From Lentzea sp. NBRC 102530 (GTDB lineage Bacteria > Actinomycetota > Actinomycetes > Mycobacteriales > Pseudonocardiaceae), in assembly GCF_030269365.1 (NCBI RefSeq), contig NZ_BSTF01000021.1:1-64000 (forward strand): 64,000 nucleotides of DNA. The letters are read 5' to 3'. Made by a program: the position numbers and the translations under genes. The notes under the pieces were generated by a model that worked only from the letters and a program-made list of their open reading frames with translations, was not told the DNA's origin and searched no databases. Positions within the stretch are counted from its first letter, which is position 1; every line of letters begins with the position of its first letter. This document shows positions 14,768 through 22,294 of the stretch, in pieces.

Positions 14768-15256
14768 CTACTCGTAGAGGAACGCCGTCGTCGACTGGCC
14801 GTCGAGCATCTCGCGGATGATGTCCGCGTGGCCCGCGTGCTGCGCGGTCTCCCGGATCAGGTGCAGCGCGATCCGCCGGATCGACATGGGCTGCGGGTCG
14901 GTGTCCCAGGGCGCGGACGGCAGCGGGACGAGTTTGTCGAGCGAGGCGGTGCGCAGGGCCTCGTCGGTCGCGCGCACCGCCTCGTCGTACGACGTGAGCA
15001 GTTCCCCGAAGTCCGTGCCCGTCCAGGTGTACTGGTCGAAGTCCAGCATCCCGGGCGGTGGAAGGGGTTGCTCGGTCAGGATGTGGGTCCAGCCGCGCTC
15101 ACACCGGGTGAGGTGCTTGAGCAACCCACCCAGCGTGAGTTCGCTGACGGTCGTGCGCTTCTTGGCGTCCGCCTCCGACAAGCCGTTCATCGTGACGCGG
15201 AACGTGCTGCGCTGGTCGTTCAGCTCGTGCAGCAGATCGGTGAGCTCCATGGTCAT
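14768..15256 (-). CDS. DinB-fold protein (DUF664), possible thiol S-transferase
   Basis: The 162-residue four-helix protein has the DinB metal-ligand pattern: His48 in LGGLLKHLTRCERGW, and His140 and His143 in LIRETAQHAGHADIIREM. DUF664/DinB members in actinobacteria include mycothiol-dependent transferases that conjugate electrophiles. The convergent mycoredoxin gene makes a mycothiol connection attractive but unproven. The first residues read MTMELTDLLHELNDQR, with a second ATG two codons in. No other partner genes are adjacent. Confidence 0.8.
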   Translation of the reverse strand: MTMELTDLLHELNDQRSTFRVTMNGLSEADAKKRTTVSELTLGGLLKHLTRCERGWTHILTEQPLPPPGMLDFDQYTWTGTDFGELLTSYDEAVRATDEALRTASLDKLVPLPSAPWDTDPQPMSIRRIALHLIRETAQHAGHADIIREMLDGQSTTAFLYE

Positions 15257-15309
15257 GCAGTGAAGCTATGACCGGACCAGGACCGCTCAAGTCCTAGTCA
15301 GGAGGACCA

Positions 15310-16386
15310 CTAGCAGTACAGGTTGCCGCCAGGGGCCACGCCGAGGATGCTGGTGAACTGCTGGTACTTCGACACGCGGCTCTGGACCTGCGCCGGGTTG
15401 CGGCCGTCGCACTCCAGGGAACCGTTGATGCTGCGGATGGTCTGGCCGAAGCCGGCGCCGTTGACCATCGCCATGTGCGGCGTCATGGAGCCGGGGCCCC
15501 ACTGCGTCATCCAGTACCAGATCGCCGTCCGCCACGCGGTGGTGGAGTTCTGCGCCACCTGGTACGGGTTCTGCAGCAGGTTCAGGCCGAGGTACTCGCC
15601 CGCCGCCTGGTAGTTGAAGTTCCACGACAGCTGGATCGGACCGCGGCCGTAGTAGGCGTAGGTGCCGGCCGGGCAGCCGTACGGACGGCTCTCGTCGCAG
15701 AGGTCGTTGTTCTTGTTGATCTCTTCGATGTAGACGAGGCCACCGGTCTCGTGCGAGGCGTTCGCGAGGAACGCCGCGAACTCCTGCTTCTTCACCGCGT
15801 CGCTGCCGACCGTGCCGAACGCGGGGATCGTCTTCGTCGCGTCGATGAAGCCCTGGTAGGTGTAGAAGCTGTTGCGGCCGGGGAACATCTGGTTGAACTG
15901 GGCCTCGGAGACGATGTTGCCGCCGCCGCCTCCGCCCCCGCCGCCACCGTTGCAGGTGTGCGACCTCCAGTACCAGGTGGAGATCGTCGGGTCGTAGCCG
16001 GGGTTCTCGTTCTCGGCGATGTAGTACAGGCCGTTGGGGGCGTACCGCACGATGCTGCCGGCCGGGTACCACTGACCCGCTACCCAGTCAGGAGCGCTGC
16101 AGGTGCCGCCGCCACCTCCACCGCCGCAGTTCGCCGGCTCCCAGTACCAGGTGGAGATGATGGGGTCGTAGCCGGGATTGTCGTGCTCGGCGGTGTAGTA
16201 CTTGCCGTCGGTGTACCTGACGGTGGTGCCGGCCGTGTACCACTGCCCGGCCACCCAGTTGTTGCCCGAACAGGCCTGTGCGGACACTTCGGCCTGCGCG
16301 GACGCGGTCGGGGCGAGGACGGCCACGGTCGCCGCCATCGCCACCGCCGCCAGAGACGCCAGAATTCTTTTTCTCAGCAAGGTCAC
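15310..16386 (-). CDS. Secreted GH19 chitinase with two N-terminal CBM5/12 modules
   Basis: The 358-residue endochitinase has a signal peptide (to ~34). Two chitin-binding CBM5/12 repeats follow (residues ~41-87 and ~97-145; WVAGQWY, PGYDPxISTWYW in each), separated by Gly-rich linkers. The GH19 domain runs from ~158, with catalytic Glu213 in ASHETGG, a second acid at 221/222 in YIEEIN, and the family signature YYGRGPIQLSWNFNY. The start may be GTG 16386 or TTG 16380, the latter better spaced from AGGAG. Two dre-like sites and a CebR-like box lie upstream. The GH19 domain is closely related to the neighbouring chitinase, indicating duplication with module gain or loss. Confidence 0.94.
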   Translation of the reverse strand: MTLLRKRILASLAAVAMAATVAVLAPTASAQAEVSAQACSGNNWVAGQWYTAGTTVRYTDGKYYTAEHDNPGYDPIISTWYWEPANCGGGGGGGTCSAPDWVAGQWYPAGSIVRYAPNGLYYIAENENPGYDPTISTWYWRSHTCNGGGGGGGGGGNIVSEAQFNQMFPGRNSFYTYQGFIDATKTIPAFGTVGSDAVKKQEFAAFLANASHETGGLVYIEEINKNNDLCDESRPYGCPAGTYAYYGRGPIQLSWNFNYQAAGEYLGLNLLQNPYQVAQNSTTAWRTAIWYWMTQWGPGSMTPHMAMVNGAGFGQTIRSINGSLECDGRNPAQVQSRVSKYQQFTSILGVAPGGNLYC

Positions 16387-16446
16387 TCACTCCTGGAGTC
16401 TTGCGCCCGGAGGATCAGGTATGTGAACAACGCTGAGGTTGGCATC

Positions 16447-16462
16447 AGTGGTCCAGACCAGT
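16447..16462. promoter_or_regulatory. DasR operator (dre) upstream of the GH19-CBM chitinase
   Basis: AGTGGTCCAGACCAGT matches the dre consensus for DasR at all but one central base, and the half-sites TGGTC/GACCA are perfect. It lies ~61 bases upstream of the chitinase start. Confidence 0.8.
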
Positions 16463-16465
16463 CAA

Positions 16466-16477
16466 GGGTCTAGACCT
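16466..16477. promoter_or_regulatory. Second dre-like site, chitinase promoter
   Basis: GGGTCTAGACCT keeps the GGTCTAGACC core of dre, with both outermost bases changed. It is 19 bases from the first site centre to centre, so paired DasR binding on nearly the same helix face is possible. Confidence 0.65.
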
Positions 16478-16529
16478 TTTTCTTCTGTGGTGGAGGAAGA
16501 GGTTCCCCTGGGTGGCACCGAACGACCTG

Positions 16530-16543
16530 GGGGAGCGCTCTCA
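16530..16543. promoter_or_regulatory. CebR-like box between the two chitinase genes
   Basis: GGGGAGCGCTCTCA differs at two positions from TGGGAGCGCTCCCA. Read on the other strand it is TGAGAGCGCTCCCC, close to the box at 269-282. It is 144 bases upstream of the CBM-bearing chitinase and just past the stop of the other. Binding by a CebR-type repressor is inferred. Confidence 0.45.
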
Positions 16544-16547
16544 CTTG

Positions 16548-17240
16548 CTAGCAGTAGAGGTTCGACCCCTGCGCGACGCCGATGATGCCGGTGAACTGGC
16601 GGTACTTCGACACGCGGGACTCCACCGCGCCCGGGTTGCGGCCGCCGCACTCCAGTGAGCCGTTGATGCTGCGGATCGTCTGGCCGAACCCGCGCGAACC
16701 GGTCATCGCCGCGTGCGGGGTCATGGTGCCAGGGCCGTTCTGCGTCATCCAGTACCAGATGGCGGTCTTCCACGCCGTGGTGGCGTTGGTGGCGACCTGG
16801 TCGGGCTTCTGCAGCAGGTCGCGGATGCCGAGGTAGTCGCCGGCCGCCTTGTAGTTGTAGTTCCACGACAGCTGGATCGGGCCGCGGCCGTAGTACTGCC
16901 GCACCCCGGCGGGGCAGCCGTAGGACTGGCTCTCGTCGCAGTAGTCGCCGCTCTGGTTGATCTCGCGGAGGTAGTACAGGCCACCGGTCTCGTGCGAGAC
17001 GTTGGCGAGGAACGCCGCGAGCTCCTGCTTCTTGATCGTCTCGCTGCCCTCGTTGGCGAACCTGCCCGACCAGTTGATCGCGTTCCGCAGCCCCGAGAGC
17101 GTGTAGAAGCTGTTGCGCGACGGGAACATCTGGTTGAACTGGGCGTCGGTGATGACGTAGGGCGCCGCCGTCGCCGGCTGAACGAGCGTGAAGACGCCGA
17201 TCAGCGCGACGAGCAGGGCGGCGGCGCGGGTCCTGAGCAT
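16548..17240 (-). CDS. Secreted GH19 chitinase, catalytic domain only
   Basis: The exported chitinase has 230 residues. ATG 17240 is chosen because GAGGAG sits 9 bases before it. The signal peptide is cleaved near ATAAP, and the GH19 domain fills the rest, with Glu84 in VSHETGG and YYGRGPIQLSWNYNY. The sequence is highly similar to the GH19 domain of the adjacent chitinase but without chitin-binding modules. The pair may divide labour, with one enzyme bound to solid chitin and one acting on soluble or accessible chains. A dre-like site lies 86 bases upstream. Confidence 0.94.
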   Translation of the reverse strand: MLRTRAAALLVALIGVFTLVQPATAAPYVITDAQFNQMFPSRNSFYTLSGLRNAINWSGRFANEGSETIKKQELAAFLANVSHETGGLYYLREINQSGDYCDESQSYGCPAGVRQYYGRGPIQLSWNYNYKAAGDYLGIRDLLQKPDQVATNATTAWKTAIWYWMTQNGPGTMTPHAAMTGSRGFGQTIRSINGSLECGGRNPGAVESRVSKYRQFTGIIGVAQGSNLYC

Positions 17241-17325
17241 GGGGACCAACTCCTCGGAGTGTCAGGGCGGCCACTGCGTGTTACCGCTCTCACGGTGGCA
17301 GGGCTGATACTCCGAGCACAAGAGG

Positions 17326-17337
17326 TGGTCTATACCT
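17326..17337. promoter_or_regulatory. dre-like site upstream of the second GH19 chitinase
   Basis: TGGTCTATACCT retains the left half-site TGGTC and most of the right half of the DasR operator core. Its position 86 bases upstream of the chitinase start fits control by the same regulator. Confidence 0.6.
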
Positions 17338-17359
17338 TTTAGATACGTGAACCGGTTCG

Positions 17360-17743
17360 TCAGGAACCGGAACCGTACGGGCGGGTGATGATCTCCAGGT
17401 TGTGGCCGTCGGGATCGCTCCAGTAGACGCCGCGCCCGCCGTCGTTGGTGTTGATCTGCCCCGGCGCGCTGTGGAACGGGTCGGCCCAGTGGTCGAGGCC
17501 GCGTTCCCGGATGCGGCCGTAGATCTCGTCGAACTCGTCCTCGGAAACGAGGAACGCGTAGTGCTGCTCGGTGATCGGGCCGGACGCGGTCAGGTAGTCG
17601 AGCGAGACGCCGTTCGCGACCTCGACGACGAGGAACGGGCCGAAGCGCACGGCGTCCGGCAGGCCGAGGAGCTCGGTGAGGAAGCGGGCGGAGACGTTCT
17701 GGTCGGAGCAGTGGACGATGGTGTGGTTGAGCTGTACGGGCAT
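17360..17743 (-). CDS. VOC-family (glyoxalase/dioxygenase-fold) protein
   Basis: The 127-residue protein has the two beta-alpha-beta-beta-beta modules of the vicinal oxygen chelate family: LNHTIVHCSDQNVSARFLTELLGL at the start, and GGRGVYWSDPDGHNLEIITRPYG at the end with the conserved DPDGHxxEI motif. His7 and the terminal Glu are likely metal ligands. The substrate is unknown; members act in detoxification and antibiotic resistance. The ATG lies inside a perfect 14-bp inverted repeat (17738-17772), so no ordinary leader is visible and the gene may be leaderless or tightly controlled. Confidence 0.88.
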   Translation of the reverse strand: MPVQLNHTIVHCSDQNVSARFLTELLGLPDAVRFGPFLVVEVANGVSLDYLTASGPITEQHYAFLVSEDEFDEIYGRIRERGLDHWADPFHSAPGQINTNDGGRGVYWSDPDGHNLEIITRPYGSGS

Positions 17744-17772
17744 GACACCTGTCTAGTGCAGGTGTCATGCCC
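17738..17772 (-). terminator. Perfect inverted repeat covering the VOC start codon
   Basis: GGGCATGACACCTG and CAGGTGTCATGCCC (14-base arms, 7-base loop) begin 11 bases after the stop of the BNR gene and include the ATG of the VOC gene. It could be the BNR-gene terminator, an operator for the VOC gene, or an RNA hairpin hiding the start codon. Confidence 0.6.
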
Positions 17773-17783
17773 GCGCAGCACCT

Positions 17784-19046
17784 TTAACCCCGGATGGAGA
17801 ACACCGGCCAGGTGCCGGTGTGGTTGGTCTTGCGGGTTTCGTAGTCGATCGTGTTGGCGATCAGGTCACTCGGCCGGTTCTCCACGAAGTTCGCGTAGAA
17901 CGTCGTGTCGGCGCCCGCCGCGTACGGGATGGTCAGATCGTGTTTGCCCGCAACGGATCCGCCGGGCGTCCACGACTTCACCAGCAAGCGCTTGCGGTCC
18001 GCGCTGGCGTAGGAGAAGTCGACGCCGCCGCCCGTCGCGACGAGGTCCTTGAACAACGACGTCGAGCTGTCCACCGTCGTGGAAGTCCAGGTGCCGGAAG
18101 CGAAACGGGAGAGCACGATCCGGGCGCTGGTGCGCGTGTGCACGCCATGGCCCAGCACGAGCGAGCCGTCGTTCAACGGCACCGTCACCGGGTTCTCCTC
18201 CGGCAACGCCTTGTCGGCCGGCAGGTCCGTCGGGTTCGTCGTCACGACGCGGGTCTTGTCGGTGTCACCCGAGTCGATCACCGTGCCGAGCGACGCGCCA
18301 CCGACCGTGAACAGGGTGCCGGACGCCGTGTCGAGGTAGGCGACGTAGATGTTCTTGCCGCCTCCGTTGTGGCCCTTGGGGCCGCCGTGCAGCGACCAGG
18401 TCAGGTAGACGCGGCCGTTGCGGTGCGTCACGCCGAACGCGTACACCTCGGCGTACCTGTCGGCCGTGCGGCCCGAGTCGATGATCGTGCGCGGCGCGGA
18501 CCACGTCTGGCCGTTGTCCGTCGACTTGATCATCTTGTACGTGCGGTACGGGTACGAGAGATCGGTGTTGTGGCTGTAGAAGAGGTGGATCGTGTTGCCG
18601 GTGACGACCGGCTCCGGGTAGGTGTTCTTGTCGGTGCTGATCGTCCGCGCCGACCAGGTGCCCGTGATCGACCGCGGCGCAGGCGCGGTGTAGAGCTGCA
18701 TCGACGCCGTGTGCGTGGCGCGGAAGACCGCGAGCCGGCCGTCGCCGAGCTGCGTCAGCACCGGGTAGTCGTGGTAGGCGTTGTCGTGCGTCAGGTTCAG
18801 CGTGGCGACCTTGACCGCCGCCGACCACGAGTTCGCCGCGTGGTCGAACGCCTTGACGTAGATGTCGTGCCGGGTCCCCGAGTACGTCACGAACGTCTTG
18901 TTGACGCTGGCGTCGTACACACCCGCGCCGTTGGTGCGCAGGCACCCGTAGACGCTCGCCGTGGTGACCGTGTCGAGAGCGGGCGCGGCCTGCGCCGGCT
19001 GACAAAATGCGACAAGAATCAGCAACACCGCGAAGAAAACGCGCAT
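17784..19046 (-). CDS. Secreted BNR-repeat protein (putative polysaccharide-active beta-propeller)
   Basis: The exported protein has 420 residues. ATG 19046 has GGAGG 7 bases upstream and starts a signal peptide (VFFAVLLILVAFCQPAQAAP); a longer frame upstream is rejected. The mature part has repeated BNR/Asp-box-like segments (STDNGQTWSAPRTI, HDIYVKAFDHAANSWS) and looks like the BNR_4 group of seven-bladed propellers, which includes PL24/25-type ulvan lyases and uncharacterised carbohydrate-active proteins. Catalytic residues cannot be assigned by eye. It is divergent from the GH92 mannosidase with only 53 bases between, suggesting joint control and a shared polysaccharide target. Confidence 0.75.
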   Translation of the reverse strand: MRVFFAVLLILVAFCQPAQAAPALDTVTTASVYGCLRTNGAGVYDASVNKTFVTYSGTRHDIYVKAFDHAANSWSAAVKVATLNLTHDNAYHDYPVLTQLGDGRLAVFRATHTASMQLYTAPAPRSITGTWSARTISTDKNTYPEPVVTGNTIHLFYSHNTDLSYPYRTYKMIKSTDNGQTWSAPRTIIDSGRTADRYAEVYAFGVTHRNGRVYLTWSLHGGPKGHNGGGKNIYVAYLDTASGTLFTVGGASLGTVIDSGDTDKTRVVTTNPTDLPADKALPEENPVTVPLNDGSLVLGHGVHTRTSARIVLSRFASGTWTSTTVDSSTSLFKDLVATGGGVDFSYASADRKRLLVKSWTPGGSVAGKHDLTIPYAAGADTTFYANFVENRPSDLIANTIDYETRKTNHTGTWPVFSIRG

Positions 19047-19099
19047 CGCCGACCTCCGATGGGTGTCGGGGCGGCGACGATCAGACAATACTGCGTTCC

Positions 19100-22000
19100 A
19101 TGCGGACACTGGTTGTAGCCGGACTGTTACTGGCCTTAACAGTTCCTGCCCAGACAGCACAGGCGCAGGAAGATCCCTCCTCGTTGGTGAACCCCTTCGT
19201 GGGCACGCAGAACTTCGGCAACACGTTCCCCGGGGCGTCGGTGCCGTTCGGAATGGTGCAGGTCAGCCCTGACACGGGAGGGCAGGGCGGGTACGACTAC
19301 AAGGCGAACTCGATCTACGGGTTCTCGCAGACGCACCTGTCGGGCGTCGGCTGCGGCGTCATGGGCGAGCTGCCGGTGATGCCCACGGTCGGGTCCGTCG
19401 ACAACGTTGACATCAACGCCTACAAGTCCGAGTTCAGCCATTCGGACGAGGCCGCGCAACCCGGCTACTACCGCGTCGGGCTGTCGAAGTACGGGGTGAA
19501 CGCCGAACTCACCGCCACGCAGCGGACCGGGTGGCAGCGCTACACGTTCCCCGCGAGCGGCGCGGCGAACGTCCTGTTCAACACCGGACGGTCGAACCAG
19601 ACGGTGCTGGACTCGGAGATCCACGTCGTCGGTGACCGCACGATCGAGGGCCGGGTGCGCAACGGCCGGTTCTGCGCGGGCAAGGACGAGCACACCGTCT
19701 ACTTCACCGCGACGTTCGACCGGCCGTTCGCTTCCTTCGGCGCGTGGCGGGGGAGCGTCCCCACGCCGAACGTCCGGGACGCGGCCGGCACGGGCGGGAA
19801 CGGCGCGTGGGTCACGTTCGACGCGACCGCGGACCGGGACGTCGTGCTGAAGCTCGGCCTGTCGTACACCGGCATCGAGGGCGCGCGGAAGAACCTCGCG
19901 GCGGAGGCTCCCGCCTTCGACTTCGACGCCACGGTCAACGCCGCCAAGGACGTGTGGAAGAAGCAGCTCGACGCCGTGAGGGTCACGGGAGGGACGAGAG
20001 ATCGGCAGGTCGCGTTCTACACCGCGCTCTACCACTCGGTGCTGCACCCGAACCTCGCCGGTGACGTCGACGGCAAGTACATGGGCTTCGACGGCGAGGT
20101 GCGCACGGCTTCCGGCCACACGCCGTACCAGAACTTCTCGCTGTGGGACACGTACCGGCCGCAGAACCAGCTGTTGCAGATCCTCGAGCCCAAGGTGGCA
20201 AGAGACGTCGCACTGTCCGTTGTGGCCAGTGGACGGGACGGGGGGTGGTTGCCGCGCTGGGCGCTGGCCTCGTCCGAGACCAACATCATGACGGGTGACC
20301 CGGTCACGCCGTTCCTCGTCGAGGCCTGGTCGAAGGGGCTGCTGAAGGGGTACGAGGAGGAGACTTACCAGCTCCTGCGCACCAACGCGACGTCGTTGCC
20401 ACCCGCCGAATCGCCGTACAACGGACGGTCGGGTGTGCGGTACTACCAGGACCGCGGCTACATCCCGTCCGGTCTCGAGCTCGGCAAGGACTGCGCGCAC
20501 AAGGGCGGCGACAACGACTGCGTCCACCCGGCGTCCGCCACTCTGGAGTACTCGGCGGCCGACGCGTCGCTCGCGTTGATGGCCAAGGGACTCGGCAAGC
20601 GGGCCGACGCGCGGATGTTCGCCGACCGCGGCCAGTGGTACCGCAACCTGTGGGACGCCTCGATCGGGCAGTTCCGGCCGCGCACCGAGGCCGGCACCTG
20701 GCTCGCGCCGTACAACCCGGTCGACGCCGCGCACCAGTTCCACGAGGGCGGCGCCCACCAGTACCAGTGGCTCGTGCCGCAGGACCCGGACGGCCTGGTG
20801 TCGTTGATGGGCGGGCGCAAGGAGACCGAGAAGCGGCTCGACTCGTTCTTCGTCTACGACAAGTTGCTGCTGGACCCGGCCGGTACCGCGAAGCGCGACT
20901 GGATCACCGAGCCGTACGACTACTACGGCAAGCCGACCTACAACCCGAACAACGAACCGGACCTGCTCGCGCCGTACATGTACCTGTGGGCGGGCACGCC
21001 GTCGAAGACCGCGACGGTCGTGCGGGCGGCGATGACGTTGTTCACCACCGGCCCGGACGGCATGACCGGCAACGACGACCTGGGCACGATGTCGGCCTGG
21101 TACGTCTTCTCGTCGCTCGGGCTCTACCCGACGTTCAACGGCGCGGACTTCCTCGCCCTGTCGTCACCGCAGTTCGAGACCGCGACCGTCCGAATCGGAC
21201 AGTACGGCACACAGGGCGGCACGCTGAACGTCAGCGCGCGCGGTGTGTCGGACACCAACAGGTACATCAAGAACGTGTCGTTCGGCGGCCGGGACGTCCG
21301 CAAGACCTGGCTGTCGTGGACCTCGTTGCAGCGCGGTGGAAACCTCACCCACGAGGTGTCGTCGAAGCCGTCGTCCTGGGGCACCGGGCGGTCCGACGCC
21401 CCGCCTTCGCTCAACGACGGCAACCCGGACTCGCGCCGGGCGTTGTCGGCGTCGTTGCGCAGCACCGAGATCGTGCTGCCGACCTCGGAGACCGCGCAGT
21501 CGCTGACCGTGCAGCTCGACGTGCTGGCGCAGTCGCCCGCCGCCACCTCGGTGCGGCCGGAGGTGACCGCTCCGGCGGGCTGGAAGGTGAGCGGTGCCAA
21601 GCCGTTCGTGATCGTGTCGCGGCACCAGCCGACGCAGAAGACGGTGCCGCTGACGTTCACCGTGCCTGCGGGCGTGGCGCCGGGCAGCTACGACGTCTCG
21701 GTGCAGGTCGGGGAGGTCGTGCTGAAGGCGGTCGTCGAGGTCAAACCCGCTGCCCTGTGCGCGTTCTCGACGTGCTCGGTGGACGTGACGCCGGAGCTCA
21801 ACCACGACGGCACGGCCACGGTCGCGGACTCGGCGTCGGGCGACTTCGACGGCGGCGGCTGGAGCTACGACGCCGCCCTGCTGCCCGCCGCCGGCCCCGT
21901 GACGTGGGGTGGCATCACCTACCAGGCACCGGACCCGACGGGCACGGCGCCGAACTTCGTGGAGGCGCGCGGCCAGGGCATGTTGCTGCCCACCGGCCAG

Positions 22001-22294
22001 TTCTCGTGGCTGCACGTCGTGGGCTCGTCGCACAACGGACCGGTGTCCGCCGCGTTCACCGTCTGGTACGCCGACGGCACCTCGGCCGAGGTGGCCGCCA
22101 CCGTGCCCGACTGGGCGGGCGGCGGGCCGACCGTGCTGGAGATGCCGCACCGCATCAAGGCAGGGCAGGGCGTTGACGGGCCGCCGGTCCGGCTGTTCGG
22201 TCAGTCGCTGCGCCTCGACCCCGCGAAGACGGTCCGTTCGGTGACGCTGCCGGACGACCCGCGGGTGGAGCTGTACGCGGTGACGCTCGCCTGA
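19100..22294 (+). CDS. Secreted GH92 alpha-mannosidase with C-terminal beta-sandwich modules
   Basis: The 1064-residue exported enzyme should trim alpha-mannosides, such as fungal mannan or N-glycans, in a calcium-dependent inverting reaction. The signal peptide is cleaved near AQAQED. Family landmarks are VNPFVGTQNFGNTFPGASVPFGMVQ at the mature N-terminus, GFSQTHLSGVGC, and the signature GNDDLGTMSAWYVFSSLGLYP (from ~657). After ~780 come two extra domains: an alpha-galactosidase NEW3-like sandwich (PGSYDVSVQVGE) and a final module beginning CAFSTCSVDVTPELNHDG, probably carbohydrate-binding. The ATG has no clear ribosome-binding site, so the mRNA may be leaderless. The last 140 bases overlap the convergent acyltransferase gene. 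Confidence 0.93.
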   Translation: MRTLVVAGLLLALTVPAQTAQAQEDPSSLVNPFVGTQNFGNTFPGASVPFGMVQVSPDTGGQGGYDYKANSIYGFSQTHLSGVGCGVMGELPVMPTVGSVDNVDINAYKSEFSHSDEAAQPGYYRVGLSKYGVNAELTATQRTGWQRYTFPASGAANVLFNTGRSNQTVLDSEIHVVGDRTIEGRVRNGRFCAGKDEHTVYFTATFDRPFASFGAWRGSVPTPNVRDAAGTGGNGAWVTFDATADRDVVLKLGLSYTGIEGARKNLAAEAPAFDFDATVNAAKDVWKKQLDAVRVTGGTRDRQVAFYTALYHSVLHPNLAGDVDGKYMGFDGEVRTASGHTPYQNFSLWDTYRPQNQLLQILEPKVARDVALSVVASGRDGGWLPRWALASSETNIMTGDPVTPFLVEAWSKGLLKGYEEETYQLLRTNATSLPPAESPYNGRSGVRYYQDRGYIPSGLELGKDCAHKGGDNDCVHPASATLEYSAADASLALMAKGLGKRADARMFADRGQWYRNLWDASIGQFRPRTEAGTWLAPYNPVDAAHQFHEGGAHQYQWLVPQDPDGLVSLMGGRKETEKRLDSFFVYDKLLLDPAGTAKRDWITEPYDYYGKPTYNPNNEPDLLAPYMYLWAGTPSKTATVVRAAMTLFTTGPDGMTGNDDLGTMSAWYVFSSLGLYPTFNGADFLALSSPQFETATVRIGQYGTQGGTLNVSARGVSDTNRYIKNVSFGGRDVRKTWLSWTSLQRGGNLTHEVSSKPSSWGTGRSDAPPSLNDGNPDSRRALSASLRSTEIVLPTSETAQSLTVQLDVLAQSPAATSVRPEVTAPAGWKVSGAKPFVIVSRHQPTQKTVPLTFTVPAGVAPGSYDVSVQVGEVVLKAVVEVKPAALCAFSTCSVDVTPELNHDGTATVADSASGDFDGGGWSYDAALLPAAGPVTWGGITYQAPDPTGTAPNFVEARGQGMLLPTGQFSWLHVVGSSHNGPVSAAFTVWYADGTSAEVAATVPDWAGGGPTVLEMPHRIKAGQGVDGPPVRLFGQSLRLDPAKTVRSVTLPDDPRVELYAVTLA

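Noticed and set aside
16548..16575. GGTTCGACC sequence reminiscent of a tRNA T-loop
   Set aside because: It is in the coding end of a GH19 chitinase and no cloverleaf arms flank it.
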